Part shown: positions 34,831-44,416 of the stretch, piece by piece
How the letters are laid out: each line of letters begins with the position of its first letter
Position numbering within the stretch: position 1 is the first letter of the stretch
NCBI RefSeq assembly: GCF_039529835.1
Contig: NZ_CP154262.1
Location: 3,224,001-3,288,000 of the forward strand
Direction of reading: 5' to 3'
Origin: Arthrobacter sp. TMP15
GTDB lineage: Bacteria > Actinomycetota > Actinomycetes > Actinomycetales > Micrococcaceae
Length of the DNA stretch: 64,000 nucleotides
The notes under the pieces: generated by a model
The model's input: only the letters and a program-made list of their open reading frames with translations
The model's database searches: none
What the model was told of the DNA's origin: nothing
Translations under genes and position numbers: made by a program

Positions 34831-35384
34831 CAAAGCACCTTGAAGTAATCGAAGGGTTCCAGACAATCCGAGCATACATAGAGTGCTTTGCAGGATGTGG
34901 AGCCGAAGCGGGTCAGTTCGCGGGTGTTCAGCGAGCTGCACTGGGGACATTTCACCTGTAACGCCAACCGGATGGGGCCGCTGTGCCCACCAGCCGTGGA
35001 GTTTCCGCTGGGAGGTGCGATCCCGTAGTCCTGTAGTTTGACCCGCCCAGCAGCGCTCATCCAATCGGTGGTCCAGGCCGGTGACAGCGTCACCACCACC
35101 TCCACGGGTGAGTAGCCCGCCTCTGCAAACGCTGCTCTGAGGTCATCGCGGATGGCATCCACGGCCGGACAACCTGAGTAGGTGGGAGTAATCGTAACCC
35201 GCACGCCACCGGCCTCAGCACCTTCAGCGCGCGCGGTAACTTCAGTGCCCGCGGTAACTTCAACGCTTCGCAGGATGCCTAGATCCGCGATGCTCAGCAC
35301 GGGAATTTCGGGGTCGCACACAGTAGCGGCAATCTCCCACGCCACCTGCTGAGCCGTCAGCGCATCCGCAACCATGGCCCTCAC
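34830..35384 (-). CDS. paaD: Phenylacetyl-CoA epoxidase maturation protein, MIP18 family
   Basis: 184 residues from GTG 35384, which overlaps the paaC stop (GTGA); ATG 35375 is the alternative. Needed for assembly of the epoxidase iron site in other bacteria. The N-terminal MIP18/DUF59 domain has CDPEIPVLSIADLGILRSVEV, TPTYSGCPAVDAI and VTLSPAWTTDW. The C-terminal zinc ribbon has four cysteines in CPQC...C and CSDC. An in-frame 18-bp duplication encodes a repeated TEVTAR-like stretch at about residue 48. Confidence 0.93.
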   Translation of the reverse strand: MRAMVADALTAQQVAWEIAATVCDPEIPVLSIADLGILRSVEVTAGTEVTARAEGAEAGGVRVTITPTYSGCPAVDAIRDDLRAAFAEAGYSPVEVVVTLSPAWTTDWMSAAGRVKLQDYGIAPPSGNSTAGGHSGPIRLALQVKCPQCSSLNTRELTRFGSTSCKALYVCSDCLEPFDYFKVL

Positions 35385-36292
35385 CAACTCGCGCCGGGAA
35401 ATTCGCGCGCCAGCACCTGCATCTCGGCCAGCATAAAACCGAGATGTTCGCTGTGGTGGCCGCTGCGTCCGCCACCGGTTGCCCTTTCAATACCGGAGAT
35501 ATCCAGTTCAGCTTCTGCCAGTACGGCGCCGGTGGCGAGGTCAAAGCCAGCCCTGAGGCTGGAGGGTGTCACACCGGCGGAGCCCAGCCTGTCACTCAGC
35601 GAATCATCTTCGAAAAGTTCAGCGGCAAACGGCCACATCAGCTTGAGGGCTGCAACCATGCGACGGCGGGATTCATCGGTGCCCCCTGCCAACCGCAAAA
35701 CCCACTGGCTACTGTGGTCCACGTGGTAGTCCACTTCTTTCACAGCCTTGGCGGCAATGGCAGCCAAAGTAGGATCACTGGATCCCATTAATGCCTGGTA
35801 GAGCAGGAACTGATAATTCGAGGCAATGAACTGCCGGACTATGGTCGCGGCGAAATCGCCATTGGGTTGTTCAAAAAGATGCGCCGAACGGAATTCTTCT
35901 TCGCGCCGGAAATAAGCCAGTTCATCTTCGCTCTTGTTCCATGCGCTGCCGGCATAGCTCAGAAAAGAGCGGGCATGGCCCAACTCATCCAAAGCAATGT
36001 TTCCAAGCGCCACGTCTTCTTCCAGCTCGGGGCCACGGGAGATCCAGTGTCCCAAACGTTGAGCCAGGATGAGGGCATCATCGCCCAACCGCAAAGCATA
36101 TTCGGCCACGTCTGCACCGGGCAGGTCCTCCCCCGTACTCGCTGCCTGACGGGCTGCGAGCGCAATGTCTTCGGGTCGCAATACGTGGCCGGATGGGCCC
36201 ACAGCAGCTTGGGACCCGTCGTGAGGTTGCGAGCGTTGGGAGCTGTTGGGGAGAATGCGTGTGGCGGAAGAATCACCCAAAGGCTGGTTCAC
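35381..36292 (-). CDS. paaC: Phenylacetyl-CoA epoxidase structural subunit
   Basis: 303 residues. Ferritin-like helical subunit that pairs with PaaA. Diagnostic stretches: YALRLGDDALILAQRLGHWISRGP, DVALGNIALDELGHARSFLSYAG with the degenerate metal-like EL.H, and KEVDYHVDHSSQWVLRLAGGTDES. The first about 40 residues are poorly conserved and probably flexible, so the protein is longer than the roughly 250 residues of E. coli PaaC. GTG start overlaps the paaB stop. Confidence 0.94.
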   Translation of the reverse strand: MNQPLGDSSATRILPNSSQRSQPHDGSQAAVGPSGHVLRPEDIALAARQAASTGEDLPGADVAEYALRLGDDALILAQRLGHWISRGPELEEDVALGNIALDELGHARSFLSYAGSAWNKSEDELAYFRREEEFRSAHLFEQPNGDFAATIVRQFIASNYQFLLYQALMGSSDPTLAAIAAKAVKEVDYHVDHSSQWVLRLAGGTDESRRRMVAALKLMWPFAAELFEDDSLSDRLGSAGVTPSSLRAGFDLATGAVLAEAELDISGIERATGGGRSGHHSEHLGFMLAEMQVLAREFPGASW

Positions 36293-36639
36293 AGGTGTTT
36301 CACTCCTTCGCTCTTAGTGTAATAAGTGGCGTGGCGGTAGTCCTTGCCCTGCGGTGATTCAAAGAATGAACCCTTGGAATCGGGGTCCGACGCTGCAATG
36401 GCGTCTGCCGGGACTACCCAGATTGAGAGTCCTTCGTTGCGGCGGGTGTATAGATCGCGGGCGTTGCGAAGTGCCATGTCAGCATCAGGTGCGTGCAAGG
36501 ACCCAGCATGGACATGGCTTAGGCCGCGGCTGGAACGGACAAAGACCTCCCACAGGGGCCAACGCCGCACGCCCGAATCCGGAGCTGGGCTGGTGCTCGT
36601 GCCCGTGCCCGTGCCCGTGGGTGATGTTGGCGTGCCCAT
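36289..36639 (-). CDS. paaB: Phenylacetyl-CoA epoxidase small subunit
   Basis: 116 residues from ATG 36639, three bases after the paaA stop. The body starts at WPLWEVFVRSSRGLSHVHAGSLHAPDADMALRNARDLYTRRNEG, typical for PaaB, then SIWVVPADAI and the acidic DP.S tail region, and ends with KDYRHATYY. The first 25 residues are Thr/Gly/Ser/Pro repeats encoded by a GTGCCC tandem stretch (about 36600-36620); ordinary PaaB proteins lack this. PaaB bridges the PaaAC dimers. Confidence 0.95.
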   Translation of the reverse strand: MGTPTSPTGTGTGTSTSPAPDSGVRRWPLWEVFVRSSRGLSHVHAGSLHAPDADMALRNARDLYTRRNEGLSIWVVPADAIAASDPDSKGSFFESPQGKDYRHATYYTKSEGVKHL

Positions 36640-36641
36640 TC

Positions 36642-37709
36642 TCAAGCCGCTACCTTCTGTGCTTTTTTAGCACTTTGTTTATCCGCATACGCTGCGGCGG
36701 CTTCGCGCACCCACGCACCCTCTTCATGGGCACTGCGCCGGCGCTCCAAACGCTGAGCATTGCAGGGGCCGCGACCGGCCAAAACCTCTTTGAACTCTAC
36801 CCAGTCCAGGGCGCCGTGTTCCCATGTCCGGGTGTCCTCGTTGAAGCGGATGTGCTCATCAGGCAACGTCAAGCCCAGCACTGTGACCTGCTCGGCAAGC
36901 ATGCCAACAAAGCGCGAGCGGAGTTCGTCATTGCTGAAACGTTTAATGTTCCATGCCATGGACTGCTTGGAGTTAGGCGAATCATCGTCCGGAGGACCAA
37001 ACATCATCAGTGATGGCGCGTACCAACGGTTCACGGCATTCTGGGCCATGGCACGCTGTTCCGCGGTGCCATTGGCCAGCTCCAAGAGGATTTCAAAACC
37101 CTGCCGTTGGTGGAATGATTCTTCTTTGCACACCCGGACCATGGCCCGCGCGTAGGGACCGTAGGATGCCCTGCAGAGTGGCACTTGGTTGCAAATCGCA
37201 GCACCGTCAACCATCCAGCCAATGGCACCCATGTCTGCCCACGTCACAGCGGGGTAGTTAAAAATCGAGGAATAGCGGGCGCGTCCGGCCACCAGGGCCT
37301 CCATCATGTCATCCCGGCTGGTACCCAACGTCTCCGCGGCGGAGTACAAATAAAGCCCGTGTCCAGCCTCATCTTGAACTTTCGCCATGAGGATCGCTTT
37401 GCGCTTCAGACTTGGCGCGCGAGTGATCCAATTCCCCTCCGGCTGCATGCCAATAATTTCAGAGTGGGCGTGCTGGGAAATTTGCCGCACCAGCGAGCGC
37501 CTGTAGGACTCTGGCATCCAGTCTTTGGGCTCCACGCGGGAATCCTTGGCGATGATCGCGTCAAAATTCGCCTGCCCGGCCGCATCCTCTTCACCCTGGG
37601 CGACGGGGGCCTGGGCGACGGGGGCCTGACCACTGAGACCCCCAGCGAGCGGGGTCTCAGCGTGGGGGGCCCCAGCGTGGGGGACCTGGGGCTGTTCGTT
37701 GTGTGCCAC
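36642..37709 (-). CDS. paaA: Phenylacetyl-CoA epoxidase catalytic diiron subunit
   Basis: 355 residues from GTG 37709, with CAGGAG five bases upstream; the longer frame would run into the operator. Oxygenates phenylacetyl-CoA to the 1,2-epoxide. Conserved core: [47 protein letters not shown] (iron ligands E and H) and [13 protein letters not shown]. The N-terminal 45 residues are an extra Ala/Pro/Gln-rich stretch with APVAQ repeated, encoded by perfect 15-bp tandem copies at 37598-37627. First gene of paaABCDEG. Confidence 0.95.
   Translation of the reverse strand: MAHNEQPQVPHAGAPHAETPLAGGLSGQAPVAQAPVAQGEEDAAGQANFDAIIAKDSRVEPKDWMPESYRRSLVRQISQHAHSEIIGMQPEGNWITRAPSLKRKAILMAKVQDEAGHGLYLYSAAETLGTSRDDMMEALVAGRARYSSIFNYPAVTWADMGAIGWMVDGAAICNQVPLCRASYGPYARAMVRVCKEESFHQRQGFEILLELANGTAEQRAMAQNAVNRWYAPSLMMFGPPDDDSPNSKQSMAWNIKRFSNDELRSRFVGMLAEQVTVLGLTLPDEHIRFNEDTRTWEHGALDWVEFKEVLAGRGPCNAQRLERRRSAHEEGAWVREAAAAYADKQSAKKAQKVAA
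37598..37627. repeat. Two perfect 15-bp tandem copies in the paaA 5' end
   Basis: Unit GGGCGACGGGGGCCT occurs at 37598-37612 and 37613-37627. A second imperfect 15-bp pair follows nearby (about 37663-37692). Both keep the reading frame. Confidence 0.85.
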
Positions 37710-37753
37710 GACTACTCCTGAAAAATCATGCCAATCGAGTCCTGCCGATTTAT

Positions 37754-37771
37754 TTACCGACCGTTCGTTCA
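37754..37771. promoter_or_regulatory. Putative PaaR operator, box 1
   Basis: TTTACCGACCGTTCGTTC, an imperfect palindrome (10 of 14 core positions symmetric) of the ACCGACCG type bound by TetR-family PaaR regulators. It lies about 45 bp before paaA and in the divergent region with paaI. The identical 18 bp recur at 45703-45720. Confidence 0.75.
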
Positions 37772-37942
37772 GGATATAGTGTGAGCCAGGCCTCGTCAAT
37801 CAAATGAGGCTGCTCTATAACGGACTTGAGGGGCCATTGCATCAACTGCAATCCCGTCCCCGCGTTTTTAGGACCCATTGACAGAACGTGCCACAAGGGT
37901 ATTACCTAATGAACATTCGGCAGGAAAAGTCAGGAGCAATAC

Positions 37943-38431
37943 GTGGTGGCCACTAATCCAAGTACGGAGCACCCGCTGCTGCGAAATGACATGGCCTCCG
38001 CATGGCTTGGGCTTGAGGTTTTGGCCCTTGGCGACGGTCACGCCACCGTTGCCATGACACTGCGGGCAGAAATGATGAATGGCTTTGGCATCACACACGG
38101 AGGCATGATCTTCTCCTTAGCTGACTCCGCCTTTGCCTTGGCGTGCAATCCATCGGATTACACGCCATCGGATTGCACGTCGCCAAACGGCGCCGCAAAC
38201 ACTGTCACGGTTGCCTCCGGTGCCGACATAAATTTTCTGGGCCCCACCCGCGCAGGCCAGCGCCTCACAGCTGTTGCCAACAGGCGCCAGCAGAGCGGAC
38301 GCAGTGGACTTTATGACGTCCAGGTTTTCGCTGAAAACGACGATGGCACGGCGGTGGTTGCCGAGTTTCGCGGCCGCAGCAGAACCATCCCATCTCCGCG
38401 CACAGGCCAGGAAAGGTCCCTCCCACAATGA
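37943..38431 (+). CDS. paaI: Hydroxyphenylacetyl-CoA-type thioesterase
   Basis: 162 residues from GTG 37943 with CAGGAG ahead. Hotdog-fold thioesterase that releases CoA from dead-end ring-hydroxylated CoA esters. MNGFGITHGGMIFSLADSAFALACN (about 44-68) contains the Asn and Asp of the PaaI active site. A 15-bp tandem duplication (38150-38179) inserts a second Pro-Ser-Asp-Xaa-Thr after the helix. It overlaps paaK by ATGA and is the first gene of the rightward paa arm. Confidence 0.9.
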   Translation: MVATNPSTEHPLLRNDMASAWLGLEVLALGDGHATVAMTLRAEMMNGFGITHGGMIFSLADSAFALACNPSDYTPSDCTSPNGAANTVTVASGADINFLGPTRAGQRLTAVANRRQQSGRSGLYDVQVFAENDDGTAVVAEFRGRSRTIPSPRTGQERSLPQ

Positions 38432-39750
38432 TTGATTCCTCCGCACTAGCCCCCAGCGCTTATGACCAGGGCGAGTTAATCAGCCGCGACGAGCTCCAGG
38501 CGCTGCAGCTTGCACGGCTTCAGCACACACTGGCCTACGCCTAAGAGCGTGTGTCGATGTATAAACGCAAATTTGATGAAGCTGGAGTCCATCCACGCGA
38601 TCTGCGGGAACTTTCTGACCTTGCCCTATTTCCCTTTACTACCAAAGAAGACCTCCGCCAGGAATACCCCTTTGGCATGTTCGCGGTGCCGCAAAGCGAG
38701 GTGGTGCGTGTCCATGCAAGCTCCGGCACCACAGGACGGCCCACAGTGGTGGGCTACACCAAGAACGACATTGCCTTATGGGCGTCCTTGGTGGCACGGT
38801 GCATGCACCTTTCCGGCATCCGCCCCGGCATGAAAGTTCACAACGCCTACGGTTACGGCCTGTTTACCGGTGGCTTGGGTGCCCACTACGGGGCCGAGGC
38901 CCTTGGCACCACCGTCATCCCCATGTCCGGTGGCCAAACGGAGAAACAAATCCAGCTGATCACTGACTTCGAACCCGACGCCATCATGTGCACTCCCACT
39001 TACCTGCTGACAATCATGGATGCCATGGCACGCCGCGGCCTGGATCCCCGTGCCACCTCCTTGAAGTTTGCCGTCTGCGGGGCTGAGCCGTGGACGGAGG
39101 AAATGCGCCGTGAATTGGAGCAGGGCATGGACCTGCAGGCCTGCGATATCTACGGCCTCTCCGAAGTCATGGGCCCAGGTGTGGCAGGAGAATCGGTGGA
39201 AACCAAGGATGGCAACCACATCTGGGAGGACCACTTCCGCCCCGAGATCATTGACCCGTTCAACCCGGCCCCCGGGGAAAGCGCTGTACTTAATGACGGC
39301 GAAGAAGGCGAGCTGGTGTTCACCTCCCTGACCAAAGAAGCTCTGCCCATCATCCGGTACCGCACCAAGGACCTCTCCCGTCTGTTGCCCGGCACAGCCC
39401 GCCCAGCCATGCGCCGGATGGCCCGCATTACCGGTCGCAGCGATGACATGATCATCCTGCGCGGGGTGAACCTATTTCCTTCCCAGTTGGAAGAAATTGC
39501 CTTGCGCATTCCCGCCCTGAGCCCACATTTCCAGCTGGAACTCACCCGCCACGGCCGTATGGATGAGATGAGGGTGCACATCGAACCCCGTGAAAACACC
39601 AGCGCTGCGGATCGTGACACTGCGGCACTGACACTGAAATCCCAGATCAAAACCCACATTGGCCTCTCTGTCATCATCGATGTGGTGGCGCCCGGCTCGC
39701 TTGAACGCTCCAACGGCAAGCTCAAGCGCGTTTATGACAACCGCACCTAA
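38428..39750 (+). pseudogene. paaK: Phenylacetate-CoA ligase interrupted by an in-frame TAA
   Basis: The family start is clear at ATG 38428, which overlaps the paaI stop: SRDELQALQLARLQHTLAYA follows, then TAA at 38542-38544 (codon 39), then in the same frame ERVSMYKRKFDEAGVHPRDLRELSDLALFPFTTKEDLR. Intact homologues read through this as YAYERVPMYKRKF, so a Tyr codon has become a stop. The rest is intact: ASSGTTGRPTVVGYT (AMP loop), YGLSEVMGPG, YRTKDLSR and NGKLKRVYDN. A restart at GTG 38551 or ATG 38557 would give about 397-399 residues. The gene activates phenylacetate, the entry step; whether the short product works is unknown. A sequencing error is possible. Confidence 0.85.
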
Positions 39751-39813
39751 CCTGGCTGCCCCGGTGTAAGCCCCAAGCTCGTACCCGTGCCGACCCGTGA
39801 GAAACTAGGAACC

Positions 39814-40428
39814 ATGCCCTCCGCCACAGATGCAGCTCACACCGCCGGTTCCCGACGCGGACGCCCCGGTTACGATCAACGCTCGGTGCTGCGGATCGCC
39901 GTGGAGGTGTTCAATAAACACGGCTACGAGGCCACATCCATGGGTATTCTTGCCGAGCACCTTGGCATTTCCAAGTCCGCCATTTACCACCACGTCCCCT
40001 CCAAAGAGGATCTGCTGCGGCTGGCTTTGGATGAGGCCCTGGATGGTTTGGAAGAGGTGTTGATGGGCGACGGCGCAACATCCGGACCAGCCGATGCCCG
40101 CCTTGAATTTGTGCTCAGGGAAACCATTGCCGTGCTGGTGGCCAGGCTGCCTTTTGTCACCCTGCTCTTGCGATTGCGCGGGAATACGGAGATGGAACGT
40201 GAGGCGCTTACCCGGCGTCGTTCCTTTGACCGAACCATCACCGAGTTGGTTGCTGCCGCACAAAAAGATGGTTCATTGCGCACGGACATTGCCCCCGGCA
40301 CCATCACCCGGCTGCTCTTTGGCACCATTAATTCAATTGTGGAATGGTACAAACCCGGCGGCCAGCTCTCCGCAGATAAGCTGGCCGACGATCTCATCAC
40401 CATGTCTTTTCAAGGCCTGCACCGCTAA
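39814..40428 (+). CDS. paaR: TetR-family regulator, PaaR-like
   Basis: 204 residues from ATG 39814, which has AGGA close upstream; an upstream GTG would add nine residues. The N-terminal DNA-binding domain is GYDQRSVLRIAVEVFNKHGYEATSMGILAEHLGISKSAIYHHVPSKEDLL, with the YHHVxSKEDLL end typical of TetR. The C-terminal half is a ligand domain. Placed after paaK in the paa island, it is the natural reader of the two identical boxes at 37754 and 45703; PaaR proteins usually respond to phenylacetyl-CoA. Converges on paaZ. Confidence 0.86.
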   Translation: MPSATDAAHTAGSRRGRPGYDQRSVLRIAVEVFNKHGYEATSMGILAEHLGISKSAIYHHVPSKEDLLRLALDEALDGLEEVLMGDGATSGPADARLEFVLRETIAVLVARLPFVTLLLRLRGNTEMEREALTRRRSFDRTITELVAAAQKDGSLRTDIAPGTITRLLFGTINSIVEWYKPGGQLSADKLADDLITMSFQGLHR

Positions 40429-40460
40429 CGCAGCGCCTTCCGTGAGGCGACCATTAGCGT

Positions 40461-42590
40461 CTAGGCGTAAATGGTGTCTTCCTTTTCCACCAATGTCAGG
40501 ACATCGTAGGTAGCCACGATCTCACCGTTCTGGTTGTGCAGCAGAGCATCCCAGCACACTTCGCCATACTCGTCTGTGACGCGCGGAGTGATCTTCTTAG
40601 CCGTCAGTGTCACTCGGATAGAGTCGCCGGCGGCCACGGGGGTGATGAAGCGCAAACTTTCCAAGCCGTAGTTGGCCAATACCGGCCCCGGGGCGGGTTC
40701 CACAAATAACCCTGCAGCCCATGAGAGTAGTAAATAGCCGTGGGCAACAATGCCGGGGAAAAACGGATTTATTGCGGCTGCTTCGGCATCCGTATGGGCG
40801 TAAAAAGTGTCGCCGGTGGTCTCGGCAAAAGCGGCGATGGCCTCCGGGGTGACCTCACGCAGCCCTGAGGCGAAGCCATCACCAATACGCAATTGAGCCA
40901 GTGATTTCCGGAACGGGTGAACAGCATCCGGGGAAGCCCCAAAGTCCGGATCGCCGGCCAAAACCTGGTCTGCCCCGGCATGCCACATGCCTGTCACGGC
41001 CGTGAGCATGTTCGGTGAGCCCTGCAGCGCAGTGCGCTGCATGTGGTGCTTGACCGAGCGGATACCGCCCAATTCTTCTCCGCCACCAGCGCGCCCAGGT
41101 CCACCATGAACAAGGTGCGGCACGGGTGAGCCGTGCCCGGTGGAGGACCGGGCATCTTCCCGGTTCAGGAGCAATACTCGGCCGTGGTGGGCAGCTATCC
41201 CTGTCACCAGCTGGCGGGCGATCGCGGGATCATTGGTGCAGATAGTGGCTACGAGGGAGCCAGCCCCCAACGCGGCGAGGCTGACCGCCTCGGAGGCATC
41301 GCCGTCGTGCGTGGCATAACCCAGCACGCTGGAGACCGGCCCAAACGCCTCCAACCCGTGCAGCTCGGGGGCCTGCGCATCAGCCCAGTTCAGCAGCACC
41401 GGGGACATGAATGCGCCATCGGCAGCGACGGCCACGGTTCCATCGGCAGCGCGGACCTCCGGTGTTTCAAGACTGCCATGGACAAGCTCGCCCCCGGCCG
41501 CGATCATGGTTTCAACCGCGGCGCGGACATCAGCCAACTGTTCCAGAGAAGCCAGTGCGCCCATGGTGACGCCGGGGACACGCGGGTCACCCAGCACAAC
41601 ACGCTCCGTGATGCGGGCACTGATCGCCGCAATGACACTCTGGCGAAGTTCGTTGGGGACAATGATGCGTCGGATTGCCGTGCACTTTTGCCCAGCCTTA
41701 ACCGTCATTTCCGTGACAACCGACTTGATAAAAGCATCAAATTCTGGCGTTCCACTCACGGCATCAGGGCCCAGAATGGCGGCGTTGAGCGAGTCCGTTT
41801 CCGCTGTGAAACGGACTCCACCCAGTGCCACGGCGGGGTGCTCACGGAGCTGGTTCGCCGTGCTGGCTGAGCCGGTAAAGGAGACCATATCCCGGTAATC
41901 AAGCTCGTCCAGGAGAGTCCGGGCCGAGCCTGAAATCAGTTGAAGTGAGCCCGCAGGCAGTATCCCGGAGTCAACCATCATGCGCACGGCTGCCTCGGCA
42001 AGGTAACCACTGGGCGTGGCCGGTTTGACAATGGTAGGCACCCCCGCAATGAACGCAGGTGCAAACTTTTCCAGCATGCCCCATACGGGGAAGTTAAACG
42101 CGTTGATTTGCACAGCCACCCCGGGGATCCGGGTGAAGATGTGTTCGCCAATGAATGAACCGTCTTTGGCGAGCACCTCCACCGGGCCCTCCACAATGAC
42201 GTTTGAATTGGGCAGCTCACGCCGGCCCTTGGAGGAGAACGTAAAGAGCACGCCAATTCCACCGTCAATATCCACCATGGAATCGATCTTTGTGGCGCCC
42301 GTTTGGGCGGAGACGGCGTAAAGCTCTTCGCGGCAGCCGTTGAGGTGGGCAGCCAGTTCCCGCAGCTTCAGGGCCCGCTCATGGATTGTCAGTTTGCCCA
42401 GTTCGGCCTGACCCACCGTGCGCCCGTACTCCAGCGTGGCGGCGTAATCCAAGCCCTCAGACGATACTTGAGCCAACACTTCACCGGTGCTGGCGTCGCG
42501 GGCGTCGGTGCCTTGCGTGTTCTGCGCAGGTCTCCACCACGCGTCCTTTACGTAACTGGGAACAAAACCAGCCTTCGTTGCAGTGGCCAT
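40461..42590 (-). CDS. paaZ: Oxepin-CoA hydrolase / semialdehyde dehydrogenase, bifunctional
   Basis: 709 residues from ATG 42590. Opens oxepin-CoA and oxidises the resulting aldehyde. The N-terminal aldehyde dehydrogenase domain (about 1-500) has FTGSASTANQLR, FTAETDSLN with the Glu, and AGQKCTAIRR with the catalytic Cys. The C-terminal MaoC-like hydratase domain (about 560-709) has FAETTGDTFYAHTDAEAA and FPGIVAHGYLLLSWAAG with the Asp/His dyad. Length is like the fused PaaZ of E. coli. The longer frame to 42647 lacks homology. Last gene of the paaJFHZ operon, 87 bp after paaH. Confidence 0.94.
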   Translation of the reverse strand: MATATKAGFVPSYVKDAWWRPAQNTQGTDARDASTGEVLAQVSSEGLDYAATLEYGRTVGQAELGKLTIHERALKLRELAAHLNGCREELYAVSAQTGATKIDSMVDIDGGIGVLFTFSSKGRRELPNSNVIVEGPVEVLAKDGSFIGEHIFTRIPGVAVQINAFNFPVWGMLEKFAPAFIAGVPTIVKPATPSGYLAEAAVRMMVDSGILPAGSLQLISGSARTLLDELDYRDMVSFTGSASTANQLREHPAVALGGVRFTAETDSLNAAILGPDAVSGTPEFDAFIKSVVTEMTVKAGQKCTAIRRIIVPNELRQSVIAAISARITERVVLGDPRVPGVTMGALASLEQLADVRAAVETMIAAGGELVHGSLETPEVRAADGTVAVAADGAFMSPVLLNWADAQAPELHGLEAFGPVSSVLGYATHDGDASEAVSLAALGAGSLVATICTNDPAIARQLVTGIAAHHGRVLLLNREDARSSTGHGSPVPHLVHGGPGRAGGGEELGGIRSVKHHMQRTALQGSPNMLTAVTGMWHAGADQVLAGDPDFGASPDAVHPFRKSLAQLRIGDGFASGLREVTPEAIAAFAETTGDTFYAHTDAEAAAINPFFPGIVAHGYLLLSWAAGLFVEPAPGPVLANYGLESLRFITPVAAGDSIRVTLTAKKITPRVTDEYGEVCWDALLHNQNGEIVATYDVLTLVEKEDTIYA

Positions 42591-42677
42591 TGCCAAACCG
42601 TCCCATCCTTGTTGAATGCCCTCTTCGTTGAAAGCAGTTTTTCTCATCAGCTGCGGTGCACATGCAGTGTGGGCACC

Positions 42678-43604
42678 TCAGTCCCAGTTAAAAAATCCCG
42701 TGCCTGATTTTCTGCCCAATTCACCACGGGCAACCTTGTCCCGCAAAATTTGTGGCGGCGCAAATCGCTCCCCCAACGTTTCGGCGAGATATTCGGCGAT
42801 CTCAAGGCGCACATCAAGTCCCACCAGATCGGTGGTGCGCAGCGGACCCGTGGCGTGTTTGTAACCCAGCACCATGGCGGCATCGATATCCGCAGCGCTT
42901 GCCACGTTTTCTTCCACCATGCGCATGGCTTCCAGCGCCAGCACGACCCCCAGTCTGGAAGATGCAAAGCCTGGTGCGTCATTCACCACAACGGCGGTCT
43001 TGCCCAGCGCCGCAACCCAGCTTTTTGCCGTGTCTACCAGGGCTGGTGCGCTTTGGTTGGCAATAACCACTTCAACCAACGTTGAGGCAGGAACGGGGTT
43101 AAAGAAGTGCAAGCCCAGGAAGTTCTCCGGCCGCTTTAGCTCCCCAGCCAGCCGGGATACTGACAGCGAGGAGGTGTTGGAGGCCAGGAACGCGGACGGG
43201 GCCAGCTGTTTTTCAGCATTGACCAGCGCAGCCGTCTTCATGGCCCACACTTCTGGTACAGCCTCCACAACAAGCCCGCAGGGTCCAAGATGGGTGTAGT
43301 CAGTAGTAAGCCGCAACCGCTTCATGATGCGTGCGGCGTCTGCCTCACAGTCGCTGGCACGCTCTTTATCTGCTGACTTTTTTAGAACTACCTGAAGTGA
43401 TTTACCCACCGAGCGCTCCACACGCACGGCGGCGCTGGCCACTGATTCATGATCGCGTTCCACAATGACAACGCGGCAGCCAGCCATGAGGAATGCATGG
43501 GCAATCCCGGCCCCCATGCGTCCACCACCGAGAACTCCCACAACCTGCGGCAACGTTGGCTTCACCTCTGCCCCCTCCTGGCCCATATTCTGTGCGGCTG
43601 TCAT
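42678..43604 (-). CDS. paaH: 3-Hydroxyacyl-CoA dehydrogenase
   Basis: 308 residues. NAD-dependent oxidation of 3-hydroxyadipyl-CoA. Rossmann motif VGVLGGGRMGAGIAHAFL (about 22-39), SNTSSLSVSRLA (about 140), and the catalytic GLHFFNPVPASTLVEVV (His about 158) and NDAPGFASSRL. The C-terminal domain ends ELGRKSGTGFFNWD. Overlaps paaF by ATGA. Its place between paaF and paaZ under the same operator makes phenylacetate degradation the likely pathway rather than general beta-oxidation. Confidence 0.92.
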   Translation of the reverse strand: MTAAQNMGQEGAEVKPTLPQVVGVLGGGRMGAGIAHAFLMAGCRVVIVERDHESVASAAVRVERSVGKSLQVVLKKSADKERASDCEADAARIMKRLRLTTDYTHLGPCGLVVEAVPEVWAMKTAALVNAEKQLAPSAFLASNTSSLSVSRLAGELKRPENFLGLHFFNPVPASTLVEVVIANQSAPALVDTAKSWVAALGKTAVVVNDAPGFASSRLGVVLALEAMRMVEENVASAADIDAAMVLGYKHATGPLRTTDLVGLDVRLEIAEYLAETLGERFAPPQILRDKVARGELGRKSGTGFFNWD

Positions 43605-44416
43605 TTTGGGTCCTTCTTCCGGTTGAGGAAAGACTGCATGAGCGCGAATTTGGCAGGGGATTCAAACAGTTCTGCCTGCGCCACGTTATCCGCCTCCGGG
43701 TGGGCCTCTCGGGGCACGTGAAATACCCGTTTGGTGCTCTGGATCGCTAGGGGGTCCTGCGCGCAAATCTTATCTGCGAGCGCGTGCGCTGCCTCTAACA
43801 GCCTGGCTGGTTCCACTAGTTCGGAGATTAGTCCTACCCGCAGCGCCTCTTCGCCCGTGATGATTTTTCCTGCCAGCAGCATCATTTTGGCTACCGGTTC
43901 ACCCACGAGCTCCTTCAGCCGCCAGGTGGCCCCGGCTGCTGCCATGATGCCCAGGGAGGTTTCCGGCTGTCCCATGCGTAGCGCCTTGGTGCCGATCCGA
44001 AAATCTGCGGCGTAGGCCAGTTCGGCACCTCCGCCCAGCGCATATCCGTCAAGGGCTGCAATGACGGGCATGGGTAGCGCGGCGATTCGCACAAAGAGCG
44101 CGGAGTTAATGCCGGCCAACGCATCAGGGGCCCGGCGTTCGCGCAGTTCGGCAATGTCGGCACCTGAAGCAAAGATTCCTTTCTTCCCGGTGGCGCCATC
44201 ACTGGGGATACCGGAGAGCAACAGAACCTTGGGGGTGGACTCCAAATACGCGCAAATTCCATGCAATTCCGCAACCATTTGCGCGTTGATGGCATTGCGG
44301 ACCTCTGGCCGGTTCAACTGCACCGCCACGCGGTCCTTGTCTTCGGTGACCAACAGCGTGGCACAGCTTGGCGGCACTAGGTGCGTTCGGCGAACGTGCG
44401 TCTGGGGTTCCTGCAT
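43601..44416 (-). CDS. paaF: Enoyl-CoA hydratase of the phenylacetate pathway
   Basis: 271 residues from ATG 44416 (TGATG overlap with the thiolase). 2,3-dehydroadipyl-CoA hydratase. Crotonase signatures: FASGADIAELRERRAP, ALDGYALGGGAELAYAADFRI with the first catalytic Glu, and GQPETSLGIMAAAGATWRL with the second. Both Glu are present, unlike the PaaG-type paralogue at 32826, so this is the hydratase of the pair. The N-terminal about 28 residues are extra. Confidence 0.85.
   Translation of the reverse strand: MQEPQTHVRRTHLVPPSCATLLVTEDKDRVAVQLNRPEVRNAINAQMVAELHGICAYLESTPKVLLLSGIPSDGATGKKGIFASGADIAELRERRAPDALAGINSALFVRIAALPMPVIAALDGYALGGGAELAYAADFRIGTKALRMGQPETSLGIMAAAGATWRLKELVGEPVAKMMLLAGKIITGEEALRVGLISELVEPARLLEAAHALADKICAQDPLAIQSTKRVFHVPREAHPEADNVAQAELFESPAKFALMQSFLNRKKDPK

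Noticed and set aside
36595-36625. GTGCCC tandem run, considered as a CRISPR or regulatory array
   Set aside because: It is a 6-bp in-frame repeat in the paaB N-terminus; there are no spacers. No CRISPR array was seen anywhere.
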